From assembly GCA_902774795.1 (NCBI GenBank), contig CACYKA010000014.1, positions 1 through 51,645 on the forward strand: a stretch of 51,645 bases of DNA. The letters run 5' to 3'. A program made the translations under genes and the position numbers. Under the pieces are notes generated by a model. It saw only the letters and a list, made by a program, of their open reading frames with translations. It was not told the origin of the DNA and did not search any database. This document shows, one piece after another, positions 8,338 through 19,250 of the stretch; position 1 is the first letter of the stretch, and the number at the start of each line of letters is the position of its first letter. This DNA is from an uncultured Prevotellaceae bacterium. GTDB lineage: Bacteria; Bacteroidota; Bacteroidia; Bacteroidales; Bacteroidaceae.

Positions 8338-9537
8338 ATGTCATTATTGAAAAAGGTATATTTGCGCAGAGGTAAGGAAGAGTCGCTGAAACGCTTCCAT
8401 CCATGGATATTCTCAGGTGCCGTAGAACGTATGGACGACGGTATCGAGGAAGGCGACATCGTTGATGTAATCACCAGTGGCGGCGACTTCATCGCTCGCG
8501 GACATTTCCAGCGTGGTTCCATCATGGTGCGTGTGTTGACCTTTAATGACGAACCTATTGACGAGGGTTATTGGCAGGAGCGTCTTCGTGTAGCCTATGA
8601 TGTTAGGAAGAAGATAGGTTTCGGTTCTCAGACTACCGCTTACAGACTTGTACACGGCGAGGGCGATTGCCTCCCGGGACTTGTTATCGATATCTATGGC
8701 AAGACGGCAGTGATGCAGGCTCACTCAATCGGTATGCATGTATGTCGCCGCGAGATAGGGCGTGCCCTGATGGCTGTTATGTCTGATACTGTTGAGAATG
8801 TCTATTACAAGAGCGAGATGACCCTGCCGTTCAAGGAAGAGGTGGCAAATGGATTCCTTTATGGCGAGACAAAAGACGACATCGCAGTAGAGAACGGACT
8901 GAAATTCCATGTCGACTGGCTGCGTGGTCAGAAGACCGGCTTCTTTGTGGACCAGCGTGAGAATCGTGCTTTGCTGGAGAAGTATTCTTCCGGAAGGCGT
9001 GTGTTAAACATGTTCTGCTATACTGGCGGATTCTCTTTCTATGCCATGAGGGGTGGGGCAGAGACAGTACATTCTGTTGACTCGTCGGAGAAGGCTATTG
9101 CCCTCACCAATGCAAACGTGGAACTCAATTTCCCCGGTGATGCCCGCCATAAGGCTTTCTGTGAGGATGCCTTTAAATTCCTGTCAAACATTCCTGACAG
9201 CACTACCTCCGGAGCGGAAGCCCCATACGACCTTATCATCCTTGACCCTCCGGCATTTGCCAAGCATCGCGGAGCACTCCATAATGCCCTCAAAGGATAT
9301 ACCCGCCTCAATGCCAAGGCTTTCGAGAAAATTGCCCCAGGCGGCATACTCTTTACATTCTCGTGTTCTCAGGTAGTTACAAAGGACCATTTCCGTAATG
9401 CAGTCTTTACAGCGGCAGCCCAGAGCGGCAGGAAGGTAAGGATACTTCATCAGCTTCATCAACCGGCAGATCATCCGATAAATATATATCATCCTGAAGG
9501 AGAATATCTTAAGGGATTAGTTCTTTACGTAGAATGA
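8338..9537 (+). CDS. rlmI: 23S rRNA (cytosine-C5)-methyltransferase, RlmI family
   Basis: A 399-residue class I rRNA large-subunit methyltransferase. It has an N-terminal PUA RNA-binding domain (about 1-85), a central domain, then a Rossmann SAM domain with motif I at 222-233 (NMFCYTGGFS), an acidic motif II (HSVDSS), motif IV DPPAF at 303-307, and a Cys in FSCSQ at 343 typical of m5C enzymes. The family methylates 23S rRNA C1962 in E. coli. It overlaps tilS by four bases (ATGA), so the two are translated together. A short Ser/Thr-Gly-Ala insert (about 288-296) precedes motif IV. Confidence 0.88.
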   Translation: MSLLKKVYLRRGKEESLKRFHPWIFSGAVERMDDGIEEGDIVDVITSGGDFIARGHFQRGSIMVRVLTFNDEPIDEGYWQERLRVAYDVRKKIGFGSQTTAYRLVHGEGDCLPGLVIDIYGKTAVMQAHSIGMHVCRREIGRALMAVMSDTVENVYYKSEMTLPFKEEVANGFLYGETKDDIAVENGLKFHVDWLRGQKTGFFVDQRENRALLEKYSSGRRVLNMFCYTGGFSFYAMRGGAETVHSVDSSEKAIALTNANVELNFPGDARHKAFCEDAFKFLSNIPDSTTSGAEAPYDLIILDPPAFAKHRGALHNALKGYTRLNAKAFEKIAPGGILFTFSCSQVVTKDHFRNAVFTAAAQSGRKVRILHQLHQPADHPINIYHPEGEYLKGLVLYVE

Positions 9538-10634
9538 AGATTGTCGCATTATCAGGTGGCGCCGACTCGGTATGTCTTCTCCTGAAGACTGTCGAGGCAG
9601 GCCATTCCGTCGAGGCATTACATTGCAATTTCCATTTACGCGGAGCAGAGAGCGACCGTGATGAGGAGTTCTGCCATAGCCTCTGCCGGAAACTTGGTGT
9701 GCGTCTTCGTGTGAAGCATTTCGATACTGCTGCCTATGCCAGCGAGCATAAGGTGAGTATAGAGATGGCGGCACGTGAATTGCGTTATGCGTGGTTTGAA
9801 GAGGTGCGCCAGGAACTTGGGGCAGACGACATTCTCGTTGCCCATCATCAGGATGACAATATAGAGACGATGCTGTTCAATCTCATGCGTGGCACAGGCA
9901 TAAGCGGTCTGACAGGTATGAAAGAACGTAACGGACATATTGTGCGCCCCCTGCTCGATATGACGCGTCAGGAGATACTTGTTTTTCTTGCTGAGAGAGG
10001 GCAGGATTATGTTACAGACAGCACGAACCTCGAGACTGATGTCATTCGTAACAAGATAAGATTACAGCTTCTGCCCCTCATGGAGGAGATATTCCCCTCT
10101 GTGCGCAAGAATCTTGTCAAGACCATGCGCTATCTTCAAAAAACGGAGACAGTAGTCAATGGCGGCAGGTCAGCAGAACTTGACCTGTTCACTCTTCTCA
10201 AACCTCTCGGCTTTACCTCCAAACAGATTGAGGCTATTGCCGACGGCAGGTGGAAAATGGGCAAGGAAAGGGTAGGGGATGAAAGTCCTATGGGCACTCT
10301 TTCTGTTCAGACCTATCAAAAGGGCAACGGTTTCAAACCCAGTAAAGAACCATTCCTCATTACCCTTGATGCCGACAAGGTTAAGACTCCCCTTGTAATG
10401 CGTTATGTGAAGGAAGGCGACAGGTTCAAGCCGTTTGGCATGAAAGGCTGTTCAAAACTGGTCAGCGATTTCCTTACAGACCTGAAAATAGAAGCCTATG
10501 AGCGACATTCGCAACCTGTGGTGTGTGATGCCGAAGGAGAGATAATATGGCTTGTAGGTCATCGCGTCTGTCATAAGGTTGCGTGTACGGAAAATACAAT
10601 AAACATCCTCGAACTGCGTTATTCCAACATATGA
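9534..10634 (+). CDS. tilS: tRNA(Ile)-lysidine synthetase
   Basis: TilS attaches lysine to C34 of tRNA-Ile(CAU), switching it to AUA decoding; it is essential in most bacteria. The PP-loop SGGADS sits at residues 7-12, followed by HCNFHLRGAESDRDE and HHQDDNIET, all hallmarks. Residues about 290-350 are the C-terminal TilS domain (GDRFKPFGMKG ... SDFL). At 366 residues it is shorter than many relatives because the middle region is compact. The start overlaps rlmI by four bases and the end overlaps the next gene by four bases. Confidence 0.95.
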   Translation: MKIVALSGGADSVCLLLKTVEAGHSVEALHCNFHLRGAESDRDEEFCHSLCRKLGVRLRVKHFDTAAYASEHKVSIEMAARELRYAWFEEVRQELGADDILVAHHQDDNIETMLFNLMRGTGISGLTGMKERNGHIVRPLLDMTRQEILVFLAERGQDYVTDSTNLETDVIRNKIRLQLLPLMEEIFPSVRKNLVKTMRYLQKTETVVNGGRSAELDLFTLLKPLGFTSKQIEAIADGRWKMGKERVGDESPMGTLSVQTYQKGNGFKPSKEPFLITLDADKVKTPLVMRYVKEGDRFKPFGMKGCSKLVSDFLTDLKIEAYERHSQPVVCDAEGEIIWLVGHRVCHKVACTENTINILELRYSNI

Positions 10635-12109
10635 AGACTATAGGGAATATTATATATGTTATTGCCGGCCTGTGGCTGCTCTTCTCTCTCGTTTCCTGTA
10701 ACGACAACGATACTTTCGGTTCAGGAAGCCTGACGTTTGAAGCGGACACTCTGTCGCTGGATACGTGTTTCTCGACGATTCCTACGCCTCACAAGACGTT
10801 GATGGTATATAATAATAGTGGTAACGGAATACGTATTTCACGTGTCTATCTCGAGAAAATGAACCAGACTGGTTTTCGCGTTAATGTCAATGGTACCTAT
10901 CTTGGCAGCGATGCCGGATTCCAGACTCGTGAGATGGAATTGCGTGAAGGTGACTCCTTGAGGGTATTTGTGGAACTTACCTCGCGAAATAATGGAGATA
11001 CTGTTCCCAAGCTGCTTGAAGACCGCTTGATGTTCCAGCTTGAAAACGGCACCATGCAGTATGTTTCTCTCAAAGCCTATTCGTGGGATGCTATCCTCAT
11101 GAAGGATGCGACGTTGAAGAAGGATTCAGTCATCAGCAATGTCCACCATCGTCCAGTAGTGGTTTATGGCACCCTCACCGTTGATACCAATGCTACGGTG
11201 ACCATCGCCAAGGGAACTACGATGTATTTCCATTCCGGAGCCGGCATACGCGTCAACGGCACTCTGAGGATACAAGGTGAGAAAAATGAAAATAATAAGG
11301 TGAATGAGGTGACGCTGCGCTGCGACCGACTTGACAGGATGGTTTCCAACCTCACCTACGATAATAATCCAGGTCAGTGGGGCGGCATACATTTTACGGA
11401 TATTTCCCATGATAATGAGTTCGACTACGTCGATATTCATGGAGCAACGGATGCGATAGTGTGTGACTCTGCCAAAAACCAGAATCAGACAACCCTCACG
11501 CTCAGGCATGCTACTATTCATAATACAAAGGGTGTTGGTCTCTCTTCCAACTCCTGCAATATCCTGATGGAGAATACTCAGATTAGCAATACCTTCGGTG
11601 ATTGTCTGTCTGTTCTCGGAGGAAATGTTGAGATGACCCATTGCACTATAGCCCAATACTATCCGTTCGATTCTGCAAGGGGATATGCGATGTCTTTTCA
11701 TAATAGGATAGAAACGGTTGATTATCCACTCACCCTGCGTGCATATAACTGTCTTATAAAGGGTTATGCAGATGATGTTATGCTGTGGAGCGCTAATGTT
11801 GCTGGCAAGGAACCGATAGATGCTACCTTTACATCATGCATCCTGCGTACTGAAGCACTCTCCGACTATCAGTATATGTTTAAGGACTGCATATTTGAGG
11901 ATCCAAATAATAGCGACTATTATCCGGAAAATAGTTTTGTTCTCTTCGATACAGATAATTTCTTCTATGATTTTACCCCGAAGGAGAATACCCTTCCGAT
12001 ATCAAAAGCCAATGGGGAATTTACGTTGCCAACTGACCGTAAAGGAAATGAGCGTTATTCTGACCAGGTGCATGATATAGGTTGCTTTGAAACTGTTAAG
12101 AAACCTTAA
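10631..12109 (+). CDS. Right-handed beta-helix lipoprotein
   Basis: A 492-residue lipoprotein with lipobox LVSC (lipidated Cys23). After an N-terminal beta domain (about 30-170), residues 180-400 show repeating hydrophobic strands with Asn and Gly turns (for example GTLTVDTNATVTIAKGT, then rungs around GGIHF, CDS and LRHATI), typical of a parallel beta-helix surface protein. The C-terminal end resembles the domain after such helices in Bacteroidales proteins (a final DIGCFE motif). Start chosen at 10631 because it begins the lipoprotein signal peptide and overlaps the tilS stop by four bases; an in-frame codon at 10583 would start inside tilS. Function unknown, probably on the outer membrane. 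Confidence 0.8.
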   Translation: MKTIGNIIYVIAGLWLLFSLVSCNDNDTFGSGSLTFEADTLSLDTCFSTIPTPHKTLMVYNNSGNGIRISRVYLEKMNQTGFRVNVNGTYLGSDAGFQTREMELREGDSLRVFVELTSRNNGDTVPKLLEDRLMFQLENGTMQYVSLKAYSWDAILMKDATLKKDSVISNVHHRPVVVYGTLTVDTNATVTIAKGTTMYFHSGAGIRVNGTLRIQGEKNENNKVNEVTLRCDRLDRMVSNLTYDNNPGQWGGIHFTDISHDNEFDYVDIHGATDAIVCDSAKNQNQTTLTLRHATIHNTKGVGLSSNSCNILMENTQISNTFGDCLSVLGGNVEMTHCTIAQYYPFDSARGYAMSFHNRIETVDYPLTLRAYNCLIKGYADDVMLWSANVAGKEPIDATFTSCILRTEALSDYQYMFKDCIFEDPNNSDYYPENSFVLFDTDNFFYDFTPKENTLPISKANGEFTLPTDRKGNERYSDQVHDIGCFETVKKP

Positions 12110-12168
12110 AACTGTCTTTTTATTCCCCTTTAAGTGATATTACATACTATTACTTCCGATTTTTTTTG

Positions 12169-12176
12169 TACCTTTG
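12169..12176 (+). promoter_or_regulatory. -7 box for the HU-like gene
   Basis: TACCTTTG, followed by CAGC, is the most common form of the Bacteroidetes -7 box. It lies 33 bases before the HU ATG; no clear TTTG is visible at the -33 position. Confidence 0.55.
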
Positions 12177-12208
12177 CAGCCGAAATTTAAAAATTCACTA
12201 ATATTGAT

Positions 12209-12505
12209 ATGACAAAATCAGATATCGTCAATGAAATTTCCACTCTTACTGGTGTTCAGAAGACCGATGTTTCAGTATGTGTGGAAGCCTTCATGAAAGT
12301 TATAAAAGATGCAATGTGCCAGGAGGAGAATGTTTATCTCCGTGGTTTCGGGACATTCGTTGTTAAAAGACGTGCACAAAAGGTTGGACGTAACATAACA
12401 AAGAAGACATCAGTTATCGTTCCTGCACATAATTTCCCTGGATTCAAGCCCGCTAAGAGCTTCCAACAGCGCATGAAGGGTGAAGATGTAACAGCAAAAG
12501 ATTAA
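12209..12505 (+). CDS. HU/IHF-family DNA-binding protein
   Basis: A 98-residue histone-like protein. The N-terminal helices (TKSDIVNEISTLTGV) and the RGFGTF motif followed by a basic beta-arm (RRAQKVGRNITKKTSVIVPAH) and FKPAKSF are typical of the HU/IHF family. The VPAH...PGFKPAK end is the type found in Bacteroidetes HU proteins. Such proteins bend and compact DNA. A 19-base gap separates it from the tiny basic gene that follows, so both probably come from the promoter at 12169. Confidence 0.93.
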   Translation: MTKSDIVNEISTLTGVQKTDVSVCVEAFMKVIKDAMCQEENVYLRGFGTFVVKRRAQKVGRNITKKTSVIVPAHNFPGFKPAKSFQQRMKGEDVTAKD

Positions 12506-12524
12506 TCTCTAAATACAAATTATT

Positions 12525-12614
12525 ATGCCAAACGGAAAAAAGAAGAAGGGCCATAAAATGGCTACTCACAAGCGTAAGAAAAGACTGAGAAAGAATCGTC
12601 ATAAGAGCAAATAA
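12525..12614 (+). CDS. 29-residue basic ribosome-associated peptide (COX24/AURKAIP1-type)
   Basis: A 29-residue, very basic peptide starting MPNGKKKKGHK and containing MATHKRKKRLRKNRHK. This matches the tiny Bacteroidetes proteins annotated with the COX24/AURKAIP1 domain, the domain of mitochondrial small-subunit protein mS38. A ribosomal role is inferred from this likeness. It sits between HU and the RNase G gene (22-base gap), and its size makes automatic annotation easy to miss. The start is the first ATG; the stop is TAA at 12612. Confidence 0.82.
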   Translation: MPNGKKKKGHKMATHKRKKRLRKNRHKSK

Positions 12615-12636
12615 ATAGTTAATTAGGAACTAACTC

Positions 12637-14226
12637 GTGACGAGCGAAGTCATTATTGAGGCAAAGGAGAAAGATATCTCCATAGCTTTATTGGAAGATA
12701 AGAGTCTCGTGGAATACCAAAACGTATCTCGCGGGGCATCTTTTTGTGTGGGTAATATCTACCTTGCCAAGGTCAAGAAGATAATGCCTGGACTTAATGC
12801 GTGCTTTGTAGATGTAGGCTATGAGCGCGATGCTTTTCTCCATTATCTTGACCTCGGACTTCAGTATACCTCTTTTGAAAAGTATCTCAAGCAACTTGCA
12901 AGCGACTTCAAGAATGTCTATCCTTTCTCCAAGGCCATACGACTGGCTGACCTGCCGAAGGAAGGAAGCATAGCCAAGACTCTCAAGCAGGGAGACGATG
13001 TGCTTGTGCAGGTCGTCAAGGAGCCTATCTCCACCAAGGGACCGAGGCTGTCTGGTGAATTGTCGTTTGCCGGACGCTACCTCGTGCTTATGCCTTTCGG
13101 CGAAAAGGTCAATGTGTCCTCGAAAATCCGAAACGGTGCGGAGCGTACACGCCTGAAGCAGATAATCCAGAAGGTTAACAAAAAGAATTTCGGGGTTATT
13201 GTGCGTACAGTAGCTGAAGGTTTGCGTACTGAGGAACTGACCCACGAGTATGAAGTGCTTCTGGGCCGTTGGGAAGAGACATGCCGTCGTATTCAGAAAG
13301 CACAGAAGAGTCATGAACGCCCAGCATTGGTGTTCGAGGAGACTTCGCGTGCTGTATCCCTGTTGCGTGACCTGTTCAATCCTACCTATGAGAATATATA
13401 TGTCAACGATGACCAGATCTATCAGGAAATACGTGACTATGTTTCCCTCATAGCTCCAGATAGGGTAGGTGTGGTAAAGCGCTATACGGGCAGTGTACCT
13501 ATCTTTGACGCCTTTGATGTTACAAAGCAGCTCAAGTCATCTTTCGGTACTACAGTAAACTACTCCCGTGGAGCCTACCTTATTATAGAACATACGGAGG
13601 CGATGCATGTTGTCGATGTGAACAGTGGCAATCGCTCACGTGGCGTTGAAGGTCAGGAGGCTAATGCCCTTGATGTTAACCTTGGAGCGGCCGATGAACT
13701 GGCTCGCCAGTTGCGTCTGCGTGATATGGGAGGTATTATCGTGGTCGATTTTGTTGATATGCATCTTGCAGAAGATCGTCAGCTACTCTACGAGCGTATG
13801 TGTAAGAATATGCAAAAAGACCGTGCAAAGCACAATATACTCCCATTGAGTAAGTTCGGTCTTATGCAGATTACGCGCCAGCGTGTACGTCCTGTTATGG
13901 ATGTGGTTGTCGATGAAGAATGTCCTGTATGTCACGGAAAAGGAAAAATCAAGAGCAGCATATTGTTTGTTGATACTCTTGAAAGGAAAATTGAGCAGCT
14001 TGTCAATCATGTTGGCATGAAACGCTTCACTCTCTACGTCCATCCTTATGTTTATGCATATATATCACAAGGTTTCTGGAGTATCAAGCGTAAGTGGATA
14101 TGGCGTTACAAATGGGCTGTAAATGTCGTTCCTTCCCAGGAATTGGCATTCCTCCAGTATCGTTTTGTTGATACACAGGGAGAGGAAATTGACATGAAAG
14201 ACGATATAGATGTCAAAAAGTGTTAA
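12637..14226 (+). CDS. rng: Ribonuclease E/G family endoribonuclease
   Basis: A 529-residue RNase G-like enzyme that cuts single-stranded RNA in rRNA maturation and mRNA decay. It has an S1 domain within about 35-130, the catalytic metal-binding residues Asp327 in DVNSG and Asp371 in DFVDM, and a zinc-link CPVC at 429-432 that in E. coli RNase E joins subunits. There is no long disordered C-terminal scaffold, so it is the short RNase G type. It begins with GTG at 12637; the frame before it is closed and the N-terminus (SEVIIEAKEKDISIALLEDK) matches the family. It is the last gene of the HU operon. Confidence 0.93.
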   Translation: MTSEVIIEAKEKDISIALLEDKSLVEYQNVSRGASFCVGNIYLAKVKKIMPGLNACFVDVGYERDAFLHYLDLGLQYTSFEKYLKQLASDFKNVYPFSKAIRLADLPKEGSIAKTLKQGDDVLVQVVKEPISTKGPRLSGELSFAGRYLVLMPFGEKVNVSSKIRNGAERTRLKQIIQKVNKKNFGVIVRTVAEGLRTEELTHEYEVLLGRWEETCRRIQKAQKSHERPALVFEETSRAVSLLRDLFNPTYENIYVNDDQIYQEIRDYVSLIAPDRVGVVKRYTGSVPIFDAFDVTKQLKSSFGTTVNYSRGAYLIIEHTEAMHVVDVNSGNRSRGVEGQEANALDVNLGAADELARQLRLRDMGGIIVVDFVDMHLAEDRQLLYERMCKNMQKDRAKHNILPLSKFGLMQITRQRVRPVMDVVVDEECPVCHGKGKIKSSILFVDTLERKIEQLVNHVGMKRFTLYVHPYVYAYISQGFWSIKRKWIWRYKWAVNVVPSQELAFLQYRFVDTQGEEIDMKDDIDVKKC

Positions 14227-14230
14227 TTTA

Positions 14231-14262
14231 TTTGGTGGTGTCAGAAAAATATATTACCTTTG
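14231..14262 (+). promoter_or_regulatory. Promoter of tRNA-Asp
   Basis: TTTG at 14231-14234 and TACCTTTG at 14255-14262 with 20 bases between. Predicted start near 14269, about 38 bases before the mature tRNA. Confidence 0.75.
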
Positions 14263-14306
14263 CACCGCAATTTCAGAGAAACATCTCTTGATTGCAATTT
14301 AAGGAA

Positions 14307-14380
14307 GGTGCGTTAGTTCAGTTGGTTAGAATGCCAGCCTGTCACGCTGGAGGTCACGGGTCCGAGTCCCGTACGCACCG
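14307..14380 (+). tRNA. tRNA-Asp (GTC)
   Basis: A full cloverleaf: acceptor GGTGCGT paired with ACGCACC, D-arm with GTTCAGTTGG, anticodon stem CCAGC/GCTGG around loop CTGTCAC (anticodon GTC at 14341-14343), and T-arm CGGGTCCGAGTCCCG. The discriminator is G at 14380. The 3' CCA is not encoded. Confidence 0.97.
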
Positions 14381-14390
14381 CAACAATTTT

Positions 14391-14410
14391 CCCCTCGACA
14401 ATGTCGGGGG
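14391..14410 (+). terminator. Hairpin after tRNA-Asp
   Basis: CCCC-T-CGAC / GTCG-GGGG pairs with one bulged T and a three-base loop, 11 bases past the tRNA. No T-run follows, so it may be a processing or weak termination structure; uvrA begins 24 bases later and could be cotranscribed. Confidence 0.4.
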
Positions 14411-14434
14411 GTAATCATTTCCCCACAATCAGTC

Positions 14435-17146
14435 ATGGAAAAGGATGTCATACAGATTAAAGGTGCAAGGGTTAATAACCTGAAGAATCTGTCTGTTGAC
14501 ATTCCGCGCAACAAATTTGTTGTGATTTCTGGTGTCAGCGGCTCCGGTAAGTCATCTCTTGCCTTTGATACGTTGTATGCTGAGGGTCAGCGGCGCTATG
14601 TCGAAAGTCTCTCAGCCTATGCCCGGCAGTTCCTTGGGCGTATGAGTAAGCCAGAGTGCGATTTTATAAAAGGTTTGCCCCCAGCCATTGCCATAGAGCA
14701 GAAGGTGATAGCCCGCAATCCGCGTTCTACTGTGGGTACTTCCACTGAGATTTACGAATTCCTCCGTCTGCTCTTTGCGCGCATAGGAAAGATTTATTCC
14801 CCTATTTCAGGTCAGGAGGTTAAGAAACATACCACTGATGATGTTGTTGCAGCCATGCTGTCTCATGATGAGGGCGAGAAATTTATCCTGCTCTCCCCTG
14901 TGAAGGTGCAGGAAGGTCGCACTTTGGAACAGCAGCTTGAGGCGGAGCGTATGCAGGGCTTTGACCGCACTCTCGAAATACAGGGGCATATATACCTCGT
15001 TGTTGACAGGCTTAAGGTCAGCGACCGTAAGGAAACTGTCTCACGTCTTACCGACTCAGCAGAGACAGCTTTCTATGAGGGACAGGGCGAGTGTGCCCTC
15101 TATTTCCCTGATACCGAGACGCTGCAATCCTTCAGTACTCGTCTGGAATGTGACGGTATGATATTCGAGGAACTGTCAGATAATCTCTTTTCTTTTAATT
15201 CTCCCGTAGGCGTGTGTCCCACCTGTGAAGGCTTTGGCAAGGTGATGGGCATAGATGAGTCACTGGTTATTCCTGACCCGTCCTTGAGTGTCTATGACGG
15301 CTGTGTACAATGCTGGAAGGGAGAGAAGATGGGGGAGTGGAAACGTTATTTCATCCGCAGGGCCGAGATTGATGGCTTTCCTATTTTTACGCCATATAAC
15401 GAATTGTCTGAAGAGCATAAGGGATGGCTGTGGCACGGACTGCCTTGCGACCGTAATGCTGACAAATATGAAGTTGCCAGCATAGACAATTTCTTCCGCA
15501 TGGTGCGCGAGAACCAATATAAGATACAGTATCGTGTCATGCTAAGCCGCTATCGTGGCAAGACTATTTGTCCTAACTGTCATGGGACGCGTCTGCGTAA
15601 GGAGGCCAATTATGTTCGCGTAGCTGATAAGACTATCTCTCAGCTTGTCGATATGCCGCTCGTTGATGTCTATGAGTGGCTCAAAGGCTTGCAGCTTTCA
15701 GAGCATGAGACTCAGGTGTCGGAGCGTCTTCTGAAAGAGATAAACAGCCGTCTGGAATTCCTGTTGCAGGTGGGTTTGGGCTATCTTACCCTCAACCGTC
15801 CGTCTAATACCCTCTCTGGCGGAGAGAGTCAGCGCATAAATCTTACGACCTCTTTGGGTTCTTCCCTCATAGGAAGTCTTTATATCCTTGATGAACCCAG
15901 CATTGGTATGCATTCTCGTGATACCGAGAGACTTATAGCGGTACTTCGCAGGCTTCAGGAGATAGGAAATACCGTCGTAGTTGTGGAACATGACGAAGAG
16001 ATACTTCGTGCAGCTGACTACATTATAGATATAGGTCCTGATGCCGGCACTTTCGGGGGACAGGTTGTGTTCCAAGGCAATCCGTCAGATATCAAGGCTC
16101 AGGCAGAGTCATCTTCTCCTGTTGCTTCTCATACCATTGACTACCTTACGGGACGCGAGAAGATTGCTGTGCCTGATTCGCGCAGACCTTGGAACAGAGT
16201 TATTCATGTCAAAGGGGCTACGCTGAATAACCTGAAGGGTGTCGATGCAGATTTCCCTCTCAATGTTATGACTGTTGTCACAGGTGTCAGCGGTTCAGGA
16301 AAATCCAGCCTCGTGCGTGGAATACTCTATCCTATGCTTAGCCGCAATCCCAAGGACTATGGGGTGGATAATGTGGAGATGGTAGATCAGAATCCTATCG
16401 GCAAGAGCACCCGTTCCAATCCTGCCACATACATCAAGGCTTACGATGCCATCCGTCAGCTCTTTGCTTCCCAGCCGTTGGCAAAGCAATTGGGCATCAC
16501 GCCTGTTCATTTTTCCTTCAATGCAGAGGGAGGCCGCTGTGAAGAGTGTAAGGGAGCCGGTGTGGTAACTGTTGAGATGCAGTTTATGGCCGACCTGCAG
16601 CTTACTTGCGATGCCTGTCATGGCAAGCGTTTCCAACATAATGTTCTCGAAGTGCGCTATAAGGGAAAGAATATCTCCGAGGTTCTTGATATGACGGTCG
16701 ATGAGGCTATAGCATTCTTCGATGGCGAGAAGTCAGTTACCGATAAGCTGAAGCCTCTAGCAGACGTTGGTCTGGGATATATACAGTTGGGACAGTCGTC
16801 TTCAACCCTTTCTGGCGGTGAGAACCAACGTGTAAAGTTGGCATACTATATCGGTATGGAGAATCGTGCTTCTACGGTATTTATCTTCGATGAACCTACA
16901 ACGGGCCTGCATTTTCATGATATTCGGAAACTCCTTCATGCGTTTGACGAACTTATCAAACGTGGACATACCGTTATCGTCATAGAGCATAATATGGACG
17001 TCATAAAGTGTGCCGACCATATTATCGACCTTGGTCCTGAGGGTGGTGACAGGGGAGGAAAAATTATCGCCTCCGGAACTCCGGAAGCGATAATCAATAT
17101 TAGTGATAGTATCACAGGCAGGTATCTAAAACCTTACCTTTCGTAG
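14435..17146 (+). CDS. uvrA: UvrABC excinuclease subunit A
   Basis: A 903-residue damage-recognition ATPase of nucleotide excision repair. It has two ABC ATPase halves: Walker A GVSGSGKSS at 33-41 and a second around residue 615; signature motifs LSGGESQR and LSGGENQR; Walker B LDEPSIG and FDEPTTG. Zinc-binding pairs CPTC...GFGK, CPNCHGTR and CEEC...CDACHGKR are present. The size is close to that of other UvrA proteins, with no long insert. It ends at 17146, tail to tail with groL, with only a heptamer array between. Confidence 0.97.
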   Translation: MEKDVIQIKGARVNNLKNLSVDIPRNKFVVISGVSGSGKSSLAFDTLYAEGQRRYVESLSAYARQFLGRMSKPECDFIKGLPPAIAIEQKVIARNPRSTVGTSTEIYEFLRLLFARIGKIYSPISGQEVKKHTTDDVVAAMLSHDEGEKFILLSPVKVQEGRTLEQQLEAERMQGFDRTLEIQGHIYLVVDRLKVSDRKETVSRLTDSAETAFYEGQGECALYFPDTETLQSFSTRLECDGMIFEELSDNLFSFNSPVGVCPTCEGFGKVMGIDESLVIPDPSLSVYDGCVQCWKGEKMGEWKRYFIRRAEIDGFPIFTPYNELSEEHKGWLWHGLPCDRNADKYEVASIDNFFRMVRENQYKIQYRVMLSRYRGKTICPNCHGTRLRKEANYVRVADKTISQLVDMPLVDVYEWLKGLQLSEHETQVSERLLKEINSRLEFLLQVGLGYLTLNRPSNTLSGGESQRINLTTSLGSSLIGSLYILDEPSIGMHSRDTERLIAVLRRLQEIGNTVVVVEHDEEILRAADYIIDIGPDAGTFGGQVVFQGNPSDIKAQAESSSPVASHTIDYLTGREKIAVPDSRRPWNRVIHVKGATLNNLKGVDADFPLNVMTVVTGVSGSGKSSLVRGILYPMLSRNPKDYGVDNVEMVDQNPIGKSTRSNPATYIKAYDAIRQLFASQPLAKQLGITPVHFSFNAEGGRCEECKGAGVVTVEMQFMADLQLTCDACHGKRFQHNVLEVRYKGKNISEVLDMTVDEAIAFFDGEKSVTDKLKPLADVGLGYIQLGQSSSTLSGGENQRVKLAYYIGMENRASTVFIFDEPTTGLHFHDIRKLLHAFDELIKRGHTVIVIEHNMDVIKCADHIIDLGPEGGDRGGKIIASGTPEAIINISDSITGRYLKPYLS

Positions 17147-17150
17147 AGTT

Positions 17151-17192
17151 AACTTTAAACTTTAAACTCTCAACTTTAAACTTTCAACTTTA
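17151..17192. repeat. Heptamer array between uvrA and groL
   Basis: Six units in register, AACTTTA with variants AACTCTC and AACTTTC. It fills the 48-base gap between the convergent ends; I see no conventional terminator there. Confidence 0.95.
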
Positions 17193-17194
17193 TC

Positions 17195-18835
<1,641 letters not shown>

Positions 18836-18875
18836 TTATTTCGTTATTTCGTAATCCTGTTATTCCGTAATTTCG
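18836..18875. repeat. 8-base tandem repeat between groS and groL
   Basis: Five units in register: TTATTTCG twice, TAATCCTG, TTATTCCG, TAATTTCG. It lies just before groL's ATG on the transcribed strand and ends next to the groS stop codon. Confidence 0.88.
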
Positions 18876-18876
18876 A

Positions 18877-19146
18877 CTACTTCACTACCGCCAATACGTC
18901 AGACTGGCGCATAATGAGATATTTCTCACCTTCGAATTCCAGTTCTGTGCCTGCATACTTACCGTACAGTACGGTGTCGCCTGCCTTCAGTATCATCTCT
19001 TCGTCTTTAGTGCCGTTGCCTGCTGCAACTACTTCACCTTTCAGGGGCTTCTCCTTTGCAGTGTCAGGAACGATGATACTGCCAATCTTCTCTTCTGCCG
19101 CTGCTGGCTTGATGAGCACGCGGTCTGCTAATGGTTGAATGTTCAT
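18877..19146 (-). CDS. groS: Co-chaperonin GroES
   Basis: An 89-residue GroES, the lid of the chaperonin. Begins [14 protein letters not shown] and has the mobile-loop region ([17 protein letters not shown]) and the [13 protein letters not shown] motif. The upstream 104-base gap to the clostripain gene is A/T-rich; no clear TAnnTTTG box could be placed, so the heat-shock promoter type is unresolved. Confidence 0.97.
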   Translation of the reverse strand: MNIQPLADRVLIKPAAAEEKIGSIIVPDTAKEKPLKGEVVAAGNGTKDEEMILKAGDTVLYGKYAGTELEFEGEKYLIMRQSDVLAVVK

Positions 19147-19250
19147 TTTCTTAATGTAATTTTTAAGTGAATTTATATTATTTTTTGCTTTGCTTTTTCA
19201 GCCAATAGCCAAATATTCAAAAAGCATGCCAAAGTTCTTGGATTGTTATT

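Noticed and set aside
19147-19250. CIRCE (HrcA) operator ahead of groS
   Set aside because: No TTAGCACTC...GAGTGCTAA-like pair is present in the gap.
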